From contig OZ034969.1 in the NCBI GenBank assembly GCA_964030785.1, positions 39,635,201 through 39,699,200 of the forward strand: DNA of 64,000 nt, in the 5' to 3' direction. The notes below the pieces were generated by a model. That model ran no database searches and had not been told where the DNA came from. It worked only from the letters and a program-made list of their open reading frames with translations. Positions 1 to 9,160 of this stretch are shown here, one piece after another (position 1 is the first letter of the stretch; each line of letters opens with the position of its first letter). The position numbers and the translations under genes were made by a program. The stretch comes from Siderastrea siderea (Eukaryota > Cnidaria > Anthozoa > Scleractinia > Rhizangiidae).

Positions 1-369
1 GAGTATAATAACTGCCGCTGGGAAGGGCTTTGTTACCCTTGTTTTAAACAAGGAATCGAACATAAACTGTTGTACACTCCTCCGATCGATAATTTGTCTT
101 TAGTAAAAATTTGCTCTGATACTTACGACTGGCACAATGTATATAACGGATTAGCAAGGGGTTGGAAAGAAATTCATGAGGATATTATCAATGCGCCGTT
201 TTGTGAAGAGCGTCAACGAATCGTAAATGTAAAGACTTTTAGCAATCTTTATGATATAGGTGCTGAATCAACCGGGGTATGTTCAATTTGTTTTGAAAAT
301 GGAGTTATTCATCATATCAACTTACCATACAACGAAGAATTTATTCGTTTTTGGGAAGAGGATGATTAA
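1..369 (+). CDS. Partial cysteine-containing hypothetical protein of the Polinton
   Basis: The reading frame is open from the first base of the window to TAA at 367-369, giving 122 residues without a start. It contains a cysteine cluster near the visible beginning (C-x6-C-x2-C) and a later C-x2-C pair (VCSICF), which could bind zinc. I do not recognise the family. It is convergent with the next minus-strand gene, with a palindrome in between. The first internal methionine-type start is at 70, but the coding-like sequence clearly begins upstream. Membership of the Polinton is inferred from position. Confidence 0.5.
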   Translation, partial: EYNNCRWEGLCYPCFKQGIEHKLLYTPPIDNLSLVKICSDTYDWHNVYNGLARGWKEIHEDIINAPFCEERQRIVNVKTFSNLYDIGAESTGVCSICFENGVIHHINLPYNEEFIRFWEEDD

Positions 370-503
370 ATATTCTTTCGCGCATCGAGCTAAGTTTAAA
401 TTCAAATATATCGAATGGTCTAATGAACAAGTTTAAACCGGTGACCTTTTATAACAGACAGCTCACGTGAAACAAAAAAAAGAGAAGCTAAAAAACAATA
501 ACT

Positions 504-639
504 TTTCACGTGTAAAACAAAAGAATACATACCAAATCTCCCTGGAGACTGAAAAAGTATAAAGAGATTTTTAATTTACTTTTCAAACAGTTAGTTGCCA
601 GGGAGATTTGGTATGTATTCTTTTGTTTTGCACGTGAAA
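504..639. repeat. Near-perfect inverted repeat (42-bp arms, 52-bp spacer)
   Basis: Arms at 504-545 and 598-639 are reverse complements with one visible mismatch. Each arm holds a CACGTG E-box-like core near its outer end and the CCAGGGAGATTTGG block at its inner end. The palindrome sits between two convergent ORFs, so it could be a bidirectional terminator, a hairpin MITE, or a remnant of an element end. The flanks (370-503 and 640-734) show nothing else I can name. Confidence 0.85.
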
Positions 640-734
640 CGGCTTTTGTCTCAGTGACTATTCACATGATATTTATTTTTAAAATATCTGTGACATAATC
701 TCTTATCGCCGATCGGGGTTTTCCCAAATTGTGT

Positions 735-1127
735 TTACAGGCGCGTGACTTCGCGGTCCAATAAAGTCGTAATCAATATAAGCTTACACAGACATGATTG
801 CATTAATTCATAATCAAAATATTCATTACCATCAGCAGACGTTTTGAGACCTATTTTGTAAACAAATTGATAATAATCATCTTCCAACAGGTCTTCTACA
901 AGACGTTTAGGGGCCCACACACAAAAGTCATCTCCATTCTTTGTTTCTAAAGTTAAAATAGCGGAATTCCCAAATTTACCTTTTCTATGTTTAACTTTTT
1001 TAATTTTGTAAATAGTGTCTGAAATATCCCGCCATTTTAAAATTTCTTTTCTTTCAAAACTTTCCTCTGTTGGCCAGTCTAGTATGATCGTTTGTTGATC
1101 TGTATAGACATCCATGGTAAGATACAT
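735..1127 (-). CDS. Small Polinton hypothetical protein, possibly OB-fold-like
   Basis: The product is 130 residues with no obvious break. The middle (roughly residues 31-75) alternates hydrophobic and polar residues with a GKFGNSAILTL strand pattern, then a helical LVEDLLEDDYYQF stretch. This is reminiscent of the strand-turn layout of single-stranded DNA-binding OB folds, but that is an impression, not an identification. The start at 1127 is supported by a TATA-like stretch (1131-1136) directly upstream. It belongs to the leftward gene cluster that includes the fibre and ATPase. Confidence 0.55.
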   Translation of the reverse strand: MYLTMDVYTDQQTIILDWPTEESFERKEILKWRDISDTIYKIKKVKHRKGKFGNSAILTLETKNGDDFCVWAPKRLVEDLLEDDYYQFVYKIGLKTSADGNEYFDYELMQSCLCKLILITTLLDREVTRL

Positions 1128-1395
1128 TGAATATACATTTGTTTAATTAGATGTTCTTTTTCTGCTCGAGGAGAAACTTTATGAGGAAAAAATCGTATTA
1201 TGGAACCACATCTAGTCCTGAAATGGGGTAGCCATCTTTGTCACGAGTTGCTAACAATATTTTTGAAACACACTCACGAGTAATGAATCTTATTTGCTTA
1301 ATTTCTGGCGGCGAAAGAAGTTAAAAAATAACCAAATAACAAATAGCTTGCAAAGTTGCAATCATTTTGTAAGCGTATATAATTACTTTGAAAAT

Positions 1396-1817
1396 CTACA
1401 ACGGAGCGAATGTTTTTTCATACTTTTTAGAAATAGATGGCGGAATCTCCATACAATGATCAGTGACGAAATTATCTATCATTTTCAATCTATCAAGAAA
1501 GACCTTTTCGTCGAAAGCTTCGCCTCTGAGGTAAAAACGAATCTCATCAAGGATTTTTTGGTATTCGATACGGGGAAAATTTGCTTGTTCTGTTTTCTTA
1601 TCGTATTTCTTAAGGCTTGCCACTGCTTTTAAAATAAGACCGACCCCTGTTAAAGTTGCAATGACAACGGGTTCAACGTAATTCCTCCGGCTACTGTGGC
1701 ACTAATAATTAATTTGCCAGCTGAAAGATTACAAACAAAATTTTTTCTTCGAAAACCGCGGTACAACTTTTCATAGCCATAATGTTTCTTGTGGTAATAA
1801 GCATATAAATCTCTCAT
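1396..1817 (-). pseudogene. Small Polinton protein, broken by one frameshift
   Basis: An N-terminal basic, tyrosine-rich part starts at ATG 1815-1817 and is followed by a glycine/alanine-rich hydrophobic stretch. Near 1670-1684 the frame changes, and the C-terminal part continues to the stop at 1396-1398, starting with a hydrophobic GVGLILKAV-type segment and ending in a charged helical region. The hydrophobic region across the break suggests a small membrane-associated or virion protein. I do not recognise the family. A single small indel is enough to explain the break. Confidence 0.55.
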
Positions 1818-2003
1818 TTTTTTTTACTTTCTCTTTAGAAAGTGTTTGGTCGATATGGTTGAATTCGAAAATGTCCCGCATTGTGTTATATAATGAATGA
1901 AAAAAATGTTTATGGCACTCTATATTCAATCAACATTAAGAGTTCTTCATCTTTCACAACTGAAGCCAATTCCACAGCCATAAGAGCAAACCCCAGTGAT
2001 AAA

Positions 2004-3627
2004 TTAATATTTATTGTCTGAAATTGAGTTGGTTCGGTTGAATTGTAGGTTTTTGATTGAGTTAAATGAACTGTGTTTTACTTTTAAAGAAATAGGCGTA
2101 TATTGTCTTTTGAGGTTGAAATAGAGCACTTTTATAGTTAATATGTGGCCATGATTTGGAATGATTATTTTGTCACAACCATTCAATAAAAATGTGTTCC
2201 CATTTTTCGTATTTAACATTCCATTTATGTAATGAACGGAACCACGCAAACGATGTCCGTTTAAAAACAAATCTGTTTGCATTACCATTTTTCTATTTTC
2301 AATAACAAAAGCGGTGTCATAGACACTTGGATCAACGTTTGAAATTGTTTCTTTAACACCATAAACAATTAGATGACCAATTGTTATTAATGATGGCTTA
2401 CGGACCGTACCGCGCAGATCGAGATATATGTATTGCGGGGGTGAGCTACCCCATCTGTGAAAGTGGATAACTGTTTTGGTGTACTTCTCGAATGTTTTTG
2501 TTGTATAATTGGAAATTGAAATCGTCGTAGCTTGTGGTGTCACACTCAACTCATTCATTTCTGGTGGAAACCATTCTACAACCATAGTGTAATAACCGAG
2601 GCGTGACTGGTACTGGTTGGGTGAGCCTTTTTCAAACAGGAGTTTGAGAGAGTAAGCTTTTTTATTTATTTGATGTGGAGATTCGGAAAAATCTCTGATG
2701 CCCAAAACCTCGATGTTGTTTTCACTCGAAGATTCATCAGTGTCTTCCATCAAGTATCTGAAGGCGTCCCTTTTTTGTGCCGAGCTAGTGATATGAGATT
2801 CATGAATTTTTTGACTGACAAAATCTCTCATAGATGTTATTTCATTTTGCATAAAATCAACATTAACTGCGGATTTCGAATCTTTGTAATCGGTTTGTAA
2901 GTTAATAATTTTATTGTTATTTAAATTCAAGTTTCCAGTCATATTGTTAGTGCCATCAAGTTTGAGAATTTTTTTTTGTGTCATGTCATCAATTCTGTAG
3001 TTAACAAACTCAACACATGCGGCATCTCTTGGGTTTGACGGAAGATCAAGATTGATAATTGAATTATTTTTCATATCAATATCAACGTCTTTATCCAATT
3101 TTTTCACAAGCCGATTATCGACATATTTTTTTGTTTGTTGCTTGATCTGTCTGTACTGGGTCTTTTACGTTGTAGATTGTATTATTGTTCATATCAATGC
3201 TTGCTTCCATTTTTCCGCCTTCCTTTTTTGAAAGAAAGATATTTCTCGTGTCCTGATAGTTTATTACCTTTGTCAGATCACCGTGGACAGGTTAAGGGTT
3301 GGTTTTTAATCGCAAAATATCGTACTTATTTTGCATGTCAATATTAGCAGAACCGCTGGCACTACCCTGAGGTCCACGATCACCTTTATCACCTTTATCA
3401 CCTTTATAACCTTTGTCACCTTTATCGCCTTTATCGCCTTTTAAACCCTGTGGTCCTTGTGGTCCCGTGGGACCTTTTTCACCCCTCGGTCCATAAGGAC
3501 CTTGTGGTCCCACTGGGCCTTTGTCACCCTTCGGCCCAGGAGGACCCCCTGGGCCAGGAGGACCCACCTTTTCACTTTCACTCATCGTTTGGCTAGTGCC
3601 ACCTATTTGGCTGTTAATATACCCCAT
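2004..3627 (-). pseudogene. Collagen-like fibre/spike protein, broken by frameshifts
   Basis: The start at 3627 overlaps the ATPase stop by one base (TAATG). The first part (3627-3292) has a short leader, then about 20 Gly-X-Y triplets including [11 protein letters not shown] and KGDKGD blocks, a typical collagen-like trimer. The remainder (to 2004) has repeated motifs of the type DGTNNMTGNLNLNNNKI, which resemble the beta-repeat neck of phage and adenovirus-type fibres, and a globular C-terminal region. The frame is lost after 3292 and again at a run of seven adenines near 3123-3129. Inferred role: trimeric receptor-binding fibre on the capsid. Fibre-like genes are variable in Polintons, so the pairing of collagen and tail-fibre repeats is notable. 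Confidence 0.8.
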
Positions 3628-4259
3628 TATATATCTCCATCAAAATTTTTTTTCATTAATTTTCGGGGCTTGTCATAGTAAAAGAAAGAATATTTTTTAT
3701 CGGTAGCGCGATCTAAAACGTCATGATCCACACCTGTCTCGTCTGCAATCCGTTTGTTTTCTCTTGGAAGAAATCTGAAAATACAAAAATGGCTGCAGTT
3801 ATCACGGATGTTTTTCGGCACCTTGTAGAAGGTTTGAGTGAGGTAAATAACGCAGCGGTTTCTGTGCCACCCGTTGATAAAATAATTAATGATGCTGTTT
3901 TGGTTGCTTTCACAAACAAAATCATCAAAAACAACAGTTTTTTGGTTGTCCACCGGAAGCTCTTCGAGTGGAATGATTTTATCACTATTAGCTTCGATAA
4001 CTTCATAACCAACCTCAGGGTTGATATTTTCAGCAAAGTCCTGTAAAAGATGCTGATATTTATCCTGCTCCAGGTTTTTTGCGAAGAGGTAGATTTTATC
4101 AAACAGCAACAAATCATAAATCATATTCAGTAATATATTTGTTTTGCCAGAATTACTGGGTCCACAAATTAGCATCCGGAAATAATCGTCAGGCATGTGA
4201 GGATTACCTTGCTTGTAGTTACTCTTGGAAAAACCTTGGTCAAAATTTACAAACTTCAT
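3627..4259 (-). CDS. DNA-packaging ATPase (A32/FtsK-HerA superfamily)
   Basis: The 210-residue protein has a clear Walker A motif GPSNSGKT at residues 33-40, a Walker B strand VVFDDF at 109-114, and a downstream [14 protein letters not shown] segment matching the sensor/arginine-finger region of viral packaging ATPases. In Polintons this enzyme pumps DNA into the capsid. An in-frame ATG exists at 4301, but I prefer 4259 because a TATATAAAA-type motif (4271-4280) sits directly upstream, as for other genes of the element. The reading frame is intact. Its stop overlaps the start of the fibre gene. Confidence 0.88.
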   Translation of the reverse strand: MKFVNFDQGFSKSNYKQGNPHMPDDYFRMLICGPSNSGKTNILLNMIYDLLLFDKIYLFAKNLEQDKYQHLLQDFAENINPEVGYEVIEANSDKIIPLEELPVDNQKTVVFDDFVCESNQNSIINYFINGWHRNRCVIYLTQTFYKVPKNIRDNCSHFCIFRFLPRENKRIADETGVDHDVLDRATDKKYSFFYYDKPRKLMKKNFDGDI

Positions 4260-4270
4260 TTTTTTTTGGT

Positions 4271-4281
4271 TTTTATATATC
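4271..4281. promoter_or_regulatory. Bidirectional TATA-like motif between divergent genes
   Basis: The stretch TTTTATATATC lies 12 bases upstream of the ATPase ATG on the minus strand and 13 bases upstream of the ATG at 4295 on the plus strand. It reads as TATATAAAA in one direction and TTATATATC in the other. Confidence 0.55.
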
Positions 4282-4294
4282 AACGCTGGAAAAA

Positions 4295-5303
4295 ATGTCA
4301 ATAAAAATTGGCATCAGCTGGCTGAAGCAAAATCGAAGCTCGATAAACAAACAAAAGAAATTCATCAAAAATTTAGAATGGATGAAATTAACAAAGAGTT
4401 TAGTCAGCTTTCAGGAGAAGAGCTTTTTAAACCAATCACAAAAAGATTTGATGGAAAGAGCAGCGCCACTGTAGAAGAAGAAGAAGAAGAAGAAGAAGAA
4501 GAAGAAGAGGAGCAGGAAGTTCCTGATTACACAATGGATGAATTTGACAGAACCAACCCTTTTGATTATGAATTCAGACCGGATGCACCATCACCAGAAC
4601 CATCACCACCACCAACACCACCCACAACAACCACAACACCTATAGTACCAACATCAGAACCACCCCCATATCAAGAATTTGATGATCTTCCATTACCACC
4701 TCCACCTTTGATGGAAGAAACTGTTATGCCAGGATCTTCCAAAGATGAAACAAAAAAAGAAATATCAAACCGGCTTAGAAATATAAGAACTATACTTTCC
4801 AGATATGGAGATGACCCAACTTACAAAGTAAAAAGTAAAGAATCAAAATATTATGGATATGATATAAAAAAACTAAAAGAAGGGGAATACAAACTCGAAA
4901 CCATTAAAGCACATCGAGAACATGCAGAAAAGCTACTTAAAAGAAAACAACCTTTATTGACACAATTACAAGAAGGGAAGATGAAATTAAAACCACCTGA
5001 AAAACCGGAAAAAAGAGAAATCACCAAAACTCCTCTTGAAAAAGCTGTCATGAGCCGAAGACCTGCTTTTGAACTTTCTGACAATGAAGATGACTCTTCT
5101 GAACAAGATTGGGAACCGAAGGAAGTGGCATCGCCGATGAAGCTGAAAAATTGATCAACCAACTTCATTTGAGCTTAGGATCGAAAAAAGCAGGAAATAG
5201 CTCAATAAAACTAAAAAATCAGGTATTATATCTGCTTGATTCAATTGTTGAACTCGGTATAATAAATGAAAAGGAAAGAAAAAAATTATTACTAATTATA
5301 TAA
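4295..5303 (+). pseudogene. Acidic/proline-rich Polinton protein, frameshifted at both ends
   Basis: Most of the protein lies in one frame ending at 5154. It has a coiled-coil-like charged N-terminus, a run of about 15 glutamates encoded by GAA/GAG (4473-4515), a Pro/Thr-rich linker (about 4585-4720) and a basic lysine-rich C-terminal half. The likely ATG (4295) is one frame off from the long ORF, and the C-terminal 60 residues (to 5303) are in a third frame overlapping the end of the long one, so two small indels are suspected. The composition suggests an intrinsically disordered scaffold or DNA-binding protein. I do not recognise a family. Confidence 0.6.
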
Positions 5304-5305
5304 AA
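5297..5305 (+). promoter_or_regulatory. TATATAAAA motif before penton gene
   Basis: TATATAAAA ends five bases before the ATG at 5311. It supports that start and implies a very short 5' leader if it works as a TATA box. Confidence 0.5.
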
Positions 5306-5310
5306 CAATA

Positions 5311-6072
5311 ATGAGCTTTGATATTCTGCTTGACTCGAGCCTTGCAAAACAAGAAAGGGGCGGAGAACGGAATGTTTCACATGATGTTACATTGAAGTTT
5401 CATCCTCCGATCGAATTGGGTTCAGGAAACTATAAAGCTGCGCTAAACAGACTTATCACAATGAGTTACTCATGGAACAACATCGATGCTTTTTACAATA
5501 ACAACAAAATTCGCTGGAAGAAAAAAACAGAACAAGCGTGGAAGAGCTTAACTTTTCCGAATGGAATGTATGATTACAAAAGAATCAACACTTTTATTCA
5601 GCAACACACAGGTAAAGTAGACCCGACAGACAAAGACAGTGATTACATTTTCAATATATATTTCGATATGTCAATTTATAGGGTTGTGACTTTGATACAT
5701 AATGATTATGAGCTTGACTTGTCTCAAGGAAATTTTGGTGAATTGCTTGGTTATGGTAAAAGTATCTTGAGAGGAGATGTTGTCGGAAGGAAAGTTCCAA
5801 ATATCACGAGAGGTGTTGATTGGGTATATTTGCACTGCGATCTTATCACACGCCGAACAAACAATGTTCCAAGCGATGTGTTATACAGTTTCTCAACATC
5901 AGATCTTCAGGTTAGCTATCCATTTCAAAAAGAGCCGCGTCGACTTGAGTGGCAACCTCTGAATAAAAGTTTTATTAATGAAATAAGGGTTTGGGTGACA
6001 GACGGAAGAAACAATATCCTGGATCTCAACGGGACAGACATTGCAATTAGCTTAATAATTGAAAAAGAGTAA
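5311..6072 (+). CDS. Penton (single jelly-roll minor capsid protein)
   Basis: The intact 253-residue protein starts MSFDILLDSS. It has the all-beta pattern of Polinton penton/minor capsid proteins, including the early NYKAALNRLITMSYSWNN block, a central segment with YRVVTLIHNDYELDLS, and the typical C-terminal ending in which the last strand (LNGTDIAISLIIEKE) follows an Asn/Asp-rich turn. Pentons occupy the capsid vertices. The gene lies between the acidic protein and a small basic protein, upstream of the major capsid gene, the usual Polinton neighbourhood. The assignment rests on recalled pattern and context rather than a search. Confidence 0.65.
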   Translation: MSFDILLDSSLAKQERGGERNVSHDVTLKFHPPIELGSGNYKAALNRLITMSYSWNNIDAFYNNNKIRWKKKTEQAWKSLTFPNGMYDYKRINTFIQQHTGKVDPTDKDSDYIFNIYFDMSIYRVVTLIHNDYELDLSQGNFGELLGYGKSILRGDVVGRKVPNITRGVDWVYLHCDLITRRTNNVPSDVLYSFSTSDLQVSYPFQKEPRRLEWQPLNKSFINEIRVWVTDGRNNILDLNGTDIAISLIIEKE

Positions 6073-6084
6073 GGATTTTGTTGG

Positions 6085-6095
6085 TATAAATATAC
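6085..6095 (+). promoter_or_regulatory. TATAAATATAC motif before basic protein gene
   Basis: The motif ends four bases before the ATG at 6100. Confidence 0.5.
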
Positions 6096-6099
6096 AGTT

Positions 6100-6476
6100 A
6101 TGAGTCATCCGAGCGAGTGGGCAAGATTCTTTGACGAAAACACCGGAAGTTATCGATATAAACACAAAGGGTCGGGTGTGATCCGTGACACTCTCATGAC
6201 CGTCGGTAAAGTATTCAAAGGCACTGTAAAGAACGTGGCAAAGAAAACTGCCGAAAAAACCACAAAAACAATCGCTGAAAAAGCGGGTCAGAAAGTTGGT
6301 GAACTTGCTGTTGAAAAAGGTTTGAAACAGAAAAAAAACTACGAAAACGAAAAAAACAAAAACCGGTATCTCTAAATGCAAAAAAGAAACTTGCAAATAT
6401 TTTGCAAAACCAAATGCCGAAAAAATCAGATGACGCCCTTGTGAAATTGAATCGAATTTTGGCAAACGAAATTTAA
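6100..6476 (+). pseudogene. Small basic amphipathic virion-like protein, one frameshift
   Basis: The first frame (6100-6375) encodes a lysine/alanine-rich, mostly helical protein with heptad-like repeats (KTAEKTTKTIAEKAGQK). Around the A-rich stretch 6330-6360 the frame changes, and a second open stretch continues to TAA at 6474-6476, ending in another basic helix. Basic amphipathic helical proteins of this size condense DNA or disrupt membranes in adenoviruses. For this gene the role is inferred from composition only. Confidence 0.5.
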
Positions 6477-6496
6477 TCAAAGAAATGTTTTTCTCT

Positions 6497-6505
6497 TAAT
6501 ATAAA
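6497..6505 (+). promoter_or_regulatory. TAATATAAA motif before capsid gene
   Basis: The motif lies 10 bases upstream of the ATG at 6516 and marks the probable start of the major capsid gene even though that gene is broken. Confidence 0.45.
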
Positions 6506-6515
6506 CCTTGCCAAG

Positions 6516-7778
6516 ATGTTCAGAACTCCACCATACCTCGAGAAGACTACATACATTCGAGTTGATTTGGACACTGCGCTCACCTTCCCTGGGAATAACC
6601 AAACTCAAAACAAGTCGGGCTACAAATTTAACTGAAAGACCGGGACAATTTTTATGATTGGTACAACGCTTATTTCCGCGTCGATTTCGACTTTGAAGCT
6701 AAAGCAAACGGAGCTCATATTGATGCTGACACTCGATCGGCTCCGATCAACGGTTCTTTCTCATTGATCACAAATTTGACTGTTAAATCATCTGGAAAAA
6801 ATTATACGAGGCGGACAATATCCACAAGGTTGTTTTCATCAAAAACCTGCTTGACTTTTCGGACGATTTTTCGAGAAGTGTGGCAAAAAACTATTCTTGG
6901 TATCTTGACAATGACAACACCACTGTGACTGCAGCAGCCACTGCGACGAACCTTGGAATTCGGTCAAGGGCGCTTCTATCACACCAAGGCGAAACAGTTC
7001 ATACCATTATCCCTTTGAACAGATACTCCTTCTTCGAAAGTCTTTCCGACAGGTTGATGCCACCGATACATTTTGAGTTTGAAATTACTCTGCAAGACGA
7101 TGAAGAAATGATTTGGCAAAACGATGGAACAGCTCGAAGAATTGTTGTCCGTAAATTTGAGTTGTGGGTGCCACAATTACATTTCACTGGCAAAGGACAA
7201 ACCCTGGTCCATGAAAATTTCTTGAAGCCAACCCAATGGAAATACCTGCAAGAAAATCTGACACAGAGCAGCGCCAGAAGGGATGCGAATGGTAGGTGGT
7301 TGATTACACCTGGGGTAAAAAACCCCAAGCATGTTTTTGTATTCATTCAACAAACTCGGAAACAAAATAATTACCAATACAACCCTTACATCTTTGACAC
7401 ATTCAATGTCGATGATGATGACACAGCAAGATTGGACACTTGTCGCCTGCAGTACGGCACGTAATTTTATCCTGAGCTTGAATATGACTATGACTTTAAA
7501 ATAAGAATTTTGAATGATTTGATCAATTTCAGATACAGAAAGAACGACTACAACACCGGCGTTCAGCTGCCACTTTCCTACTTTTAGAAGCTATACCCAA
7601 TTATCTACTTCGATCTGCGAAATTCCAAGAAGGTTTGACAGACGACCCCAAAAAGCTCGAATTTCATTACAGACTTAACGAAGCCGCTAACGCTGAAGAC
7701 TACATGATCTTCGCCGCGGTTTTGAATGAACAAGAATTTGTGCTGAAGCAAATTGGCAATGAGCTTGTCGTCGTCTAG
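6516..7778 (+). pseudogene. Major capsid protein (double jelly-roll), multiply broken
   Basis: Coding-like sequence runs from ATG 6516 (MFRTPPYLEK) to TAG 7776-7778 in several frames. The first piece ends at an in-frame stop near 6633. Pieces rich in aromatic beta-strand patterns follow to about 6880. The longest open part is 6880-7464. After 7464 more coding-like sequence with at least two stops leads to a C-terminus ending in a Gly-Asn-Glu-Leu-Val-Val-Val pattern, close to what I recall for Polinton capsid proteins. Size (about 420 codons) and position between penton and minor capsid genes support the call. At least three lesions make it a pseudogene as sequenced. Confidence 0.65.
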
Positions 7779-7792
7779 ACCAAAAAATTCTG

Positions 7793-7804
7793 AATATAAT
7801 ATAC
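7793..7804 (+). promoter_or_regulatory. AATATAATATAC motif before minor capsid gene
   Basis: The motif lies five bases before the ATG at 7810. This favours 7810 over the earlier in-frame start at 7753, which overlaps the end of the capsid gene. Confidence 0.5.
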
Positions 7805-7809
7805 ACACG

Positions 7810-8517
7810 ATGAGCACAACTTATCATCCATATAAAATCGCACTGACTGATGGTCAGAAAAAGAAACTTCAAAAAGCTTATGTTTCGAAGACAGCTGTCA
7901 CTCTGAGAGTCAAACCAGGCCAAATTGGGCACGGTGACGAACTCCTTCTCACTACTACTCAAATCTCGCGACTGAAAAAAACCTCAGCAGCAGGTAAAGG
8001 AATGGAAATAAAATTAAGCCAGACCCAAATTCAAAATACTGCGCAACGTGGTGGAAATTTGTTTTCTACTATGCTTGGTTTGGCACGACCTTTGATAAAG
8101 CCAGCCCTTGGGACATTAGCAAGTGCAGGTTTGAGTTTCGGCGCTGAAAAGGTGCTGAAAAAGATATTCGGAAACGGTTTTGGGCCGAAGGAAATTGAGC
8201 TTTATAAACTTGTCCAGAAAATGACTCCTACTCAGAAAAAGGCGGCAGAACAATATCTTGTTGGAAAAGGCTTAGTAAAAGGAGGCGGCGCACAATACGG
8301 CGGCTTCCTTGGTATGTTGGCGTCTATCGGAGTACCTTTGGCTATTGATTTAGTACGAAAAATAATAGGAAAAGGTTTGCAAACTCAACCACCACGCTCA
8401 CGACCAAGACGAGCACCACCTTTACCACCACCTCCTAAAGGTAAAGGAATGCAAATTCGACCTCCACCTTTTTTTGGAACTTGGGATGATTATTATTTTA
8501 AAAAAAATAAAGTTTGA
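7810..8517 (+). CDS. Minor capsid / membrane-active protein (adenovirus pX/pVI-like position)
   Basis: The 235-residue intact protein opens with a basic domain containing LTDGQKKKLQKAYVSK and a phrase about turning on threonine/glutamine-rich strands (QIGHGDELLLTTTQI), which I recall from many invertebrate Polinton proteins. It then has two hydrophobic Gly/Ala/Leu segments (about residues 85-120 and 175-195) and a C-terminal Pro/Arg-rich tail with GKGMQIRPPP. The hydrophobic, glycine-rich segments fit a membrane-lytic or internal capsid cement protein. The 3' end overlaps the protease start by 32 bases. Confidence 0.65.
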   Translation: MSTTYHPYKIALTDGQKKKLQKAYVSKTAVTLRVKPGQIGHGDELLLTTTQISRLKKTSAAGKGMEIKLSQTQIQNTAQRGGNLFSTMLGLARPLIKPALGTLASAGLSFGAEKVLKKIFGNGFGPKEIELYKLVQKMTPTQKKAAEQYLVGKGLVKGGGAQYGGFLGMLASIGVPLAIDLVRKIIGKGLQTQPPRSRPRRAPPLPPPPKGKGMQIRPPPFFGTWDDYYFKKNKV

Positions 8518-8953
8518 AGATAAACCTCTTTCCAACATAGACCTCAGAAAATGGTGCAACTTTTTACGAATTCCGATTAAAGGTATTTTCAGCAGAAACG
8601 AAGTAAAACCTTTTTTTCATTCCCCATGCATTTTAAATTTAGATGATTTTGGAAGTTTGGGAACTCATTGGGTATGTTGTTGGCCTGCCAAAGAAAAAGG
8701 TACTTACGAGTATTTCTATTCATTTGGTTTTCCACCACCTTTGGAATGGGAACAAGAGATGTCAATGCACGGGATGACACATTTTTTCAGAAATGATAAC
8801 CAAATTCAATGGGGAAAAAGTGTGAGATGTGGTTATTACTGCCTTCTCTTTTTGAATGAAAGAAGTAAAGGAACAAGTTTTGCCGATATTTTGAAAATGT
8901 TCTCCAACGATTTACTTCAAAACGAGGAAAAAGTGAAAAATTATTTTTCATAA
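8486..8953 (+). CDS. Adenain-like capsid maturation cysteine protease, acid residue replaced
   Basis: The 155-residue protein has the adenain/Ulp1-type layout. It has a His at 61 in GTHWVCCW, the putative catalytic Cys at 115 in RCGYYC, and a Gln at 108, exactly seven residues before the Cys, as expected for the oxyanion hole. The acid normally found in the YFDSFG block is Tyr78 here (YFYSFG), so activity is doubtful. ATG 8486 is the first ATG in frame; an upstream TTG at 8474 is less likely. The gene overlaps the preceding one by 32 bases. In Polintons this enzyme cleaves capsid precursor proteins. Confidence 0.85.
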   Translation: MIIILKKIKFEDKPLSNIDLRKWCNFLRIPIKGIFSRNEVKPFFHSPCILNLDDFGSLGTHWVCCWPAKEKGTYEYFYSFGFPPPLEWEQEMSMHGMTHFFRNDNQIQWGKSVRCGYYCLLFLNERSKGTSFADILKMFSNDLLQNEEKVKNYFS

Positions 8954-8963
8954 GATATATACA
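8954..8963 (+). promoter_or_regulatory. GATATATACA motif before zinc-ribbon gene
   Basis: The motif lies immediately before the ATG at 8964 and starts right after the protease stop codon. Confidence 0.5.
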
Positions 8964-9113
8964 ATGGAAGTGTACTGTGTGAAAGAAAAGTGGCACACGC
9001 CCAATGTGCAGGGAAGTGAAAAGGTTGTAATCACAAAGAACAATCGAAAACTCTTAAAGGTAAAATGCGCTAGCTGCAGAATAACGAAAACACGTTTTAT
9101 GCCGGGAAACTAG
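8964..9113 (+). CDS. 49-residue zinc-ribbon-like protein (DUF5679-like)
   Basis: This short gene starts MEVYCVK and ends MPGN before TAG. The pattern of an N-terminal YCVK, a central TKNNRKLLK and a C-terminal C-x2-C followed by TRF matches what I recall of DUF5679, a small zinc-ribbon family of large DNA viruses and Polintons. The second cysteine of the first pair is missing (YCVKEK in place of a Cys two residues on), while the second pair (CASC) is intact, so zinc binding is probably lost. It sits between protease and PLA2 genes, with its own TATA-like motif. Confidence 0.6.
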   Translation: MEVYCVKEKWHTPNVQGSEKVVITKNNRKLLKVKCASCRITKTRFMPGN

Positions 9114-9160
9114 GTGAGCCCTCCCGCACGGAGGGCAGTGGTATATTTGGCGACGTTGCT

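Noticed and set aside
3457..3706. Plus-strand ORFs across the collagen region
   Set aside because: They are antisense shadows of Gly-X-Y codons, which lack stops on the complementary strand.
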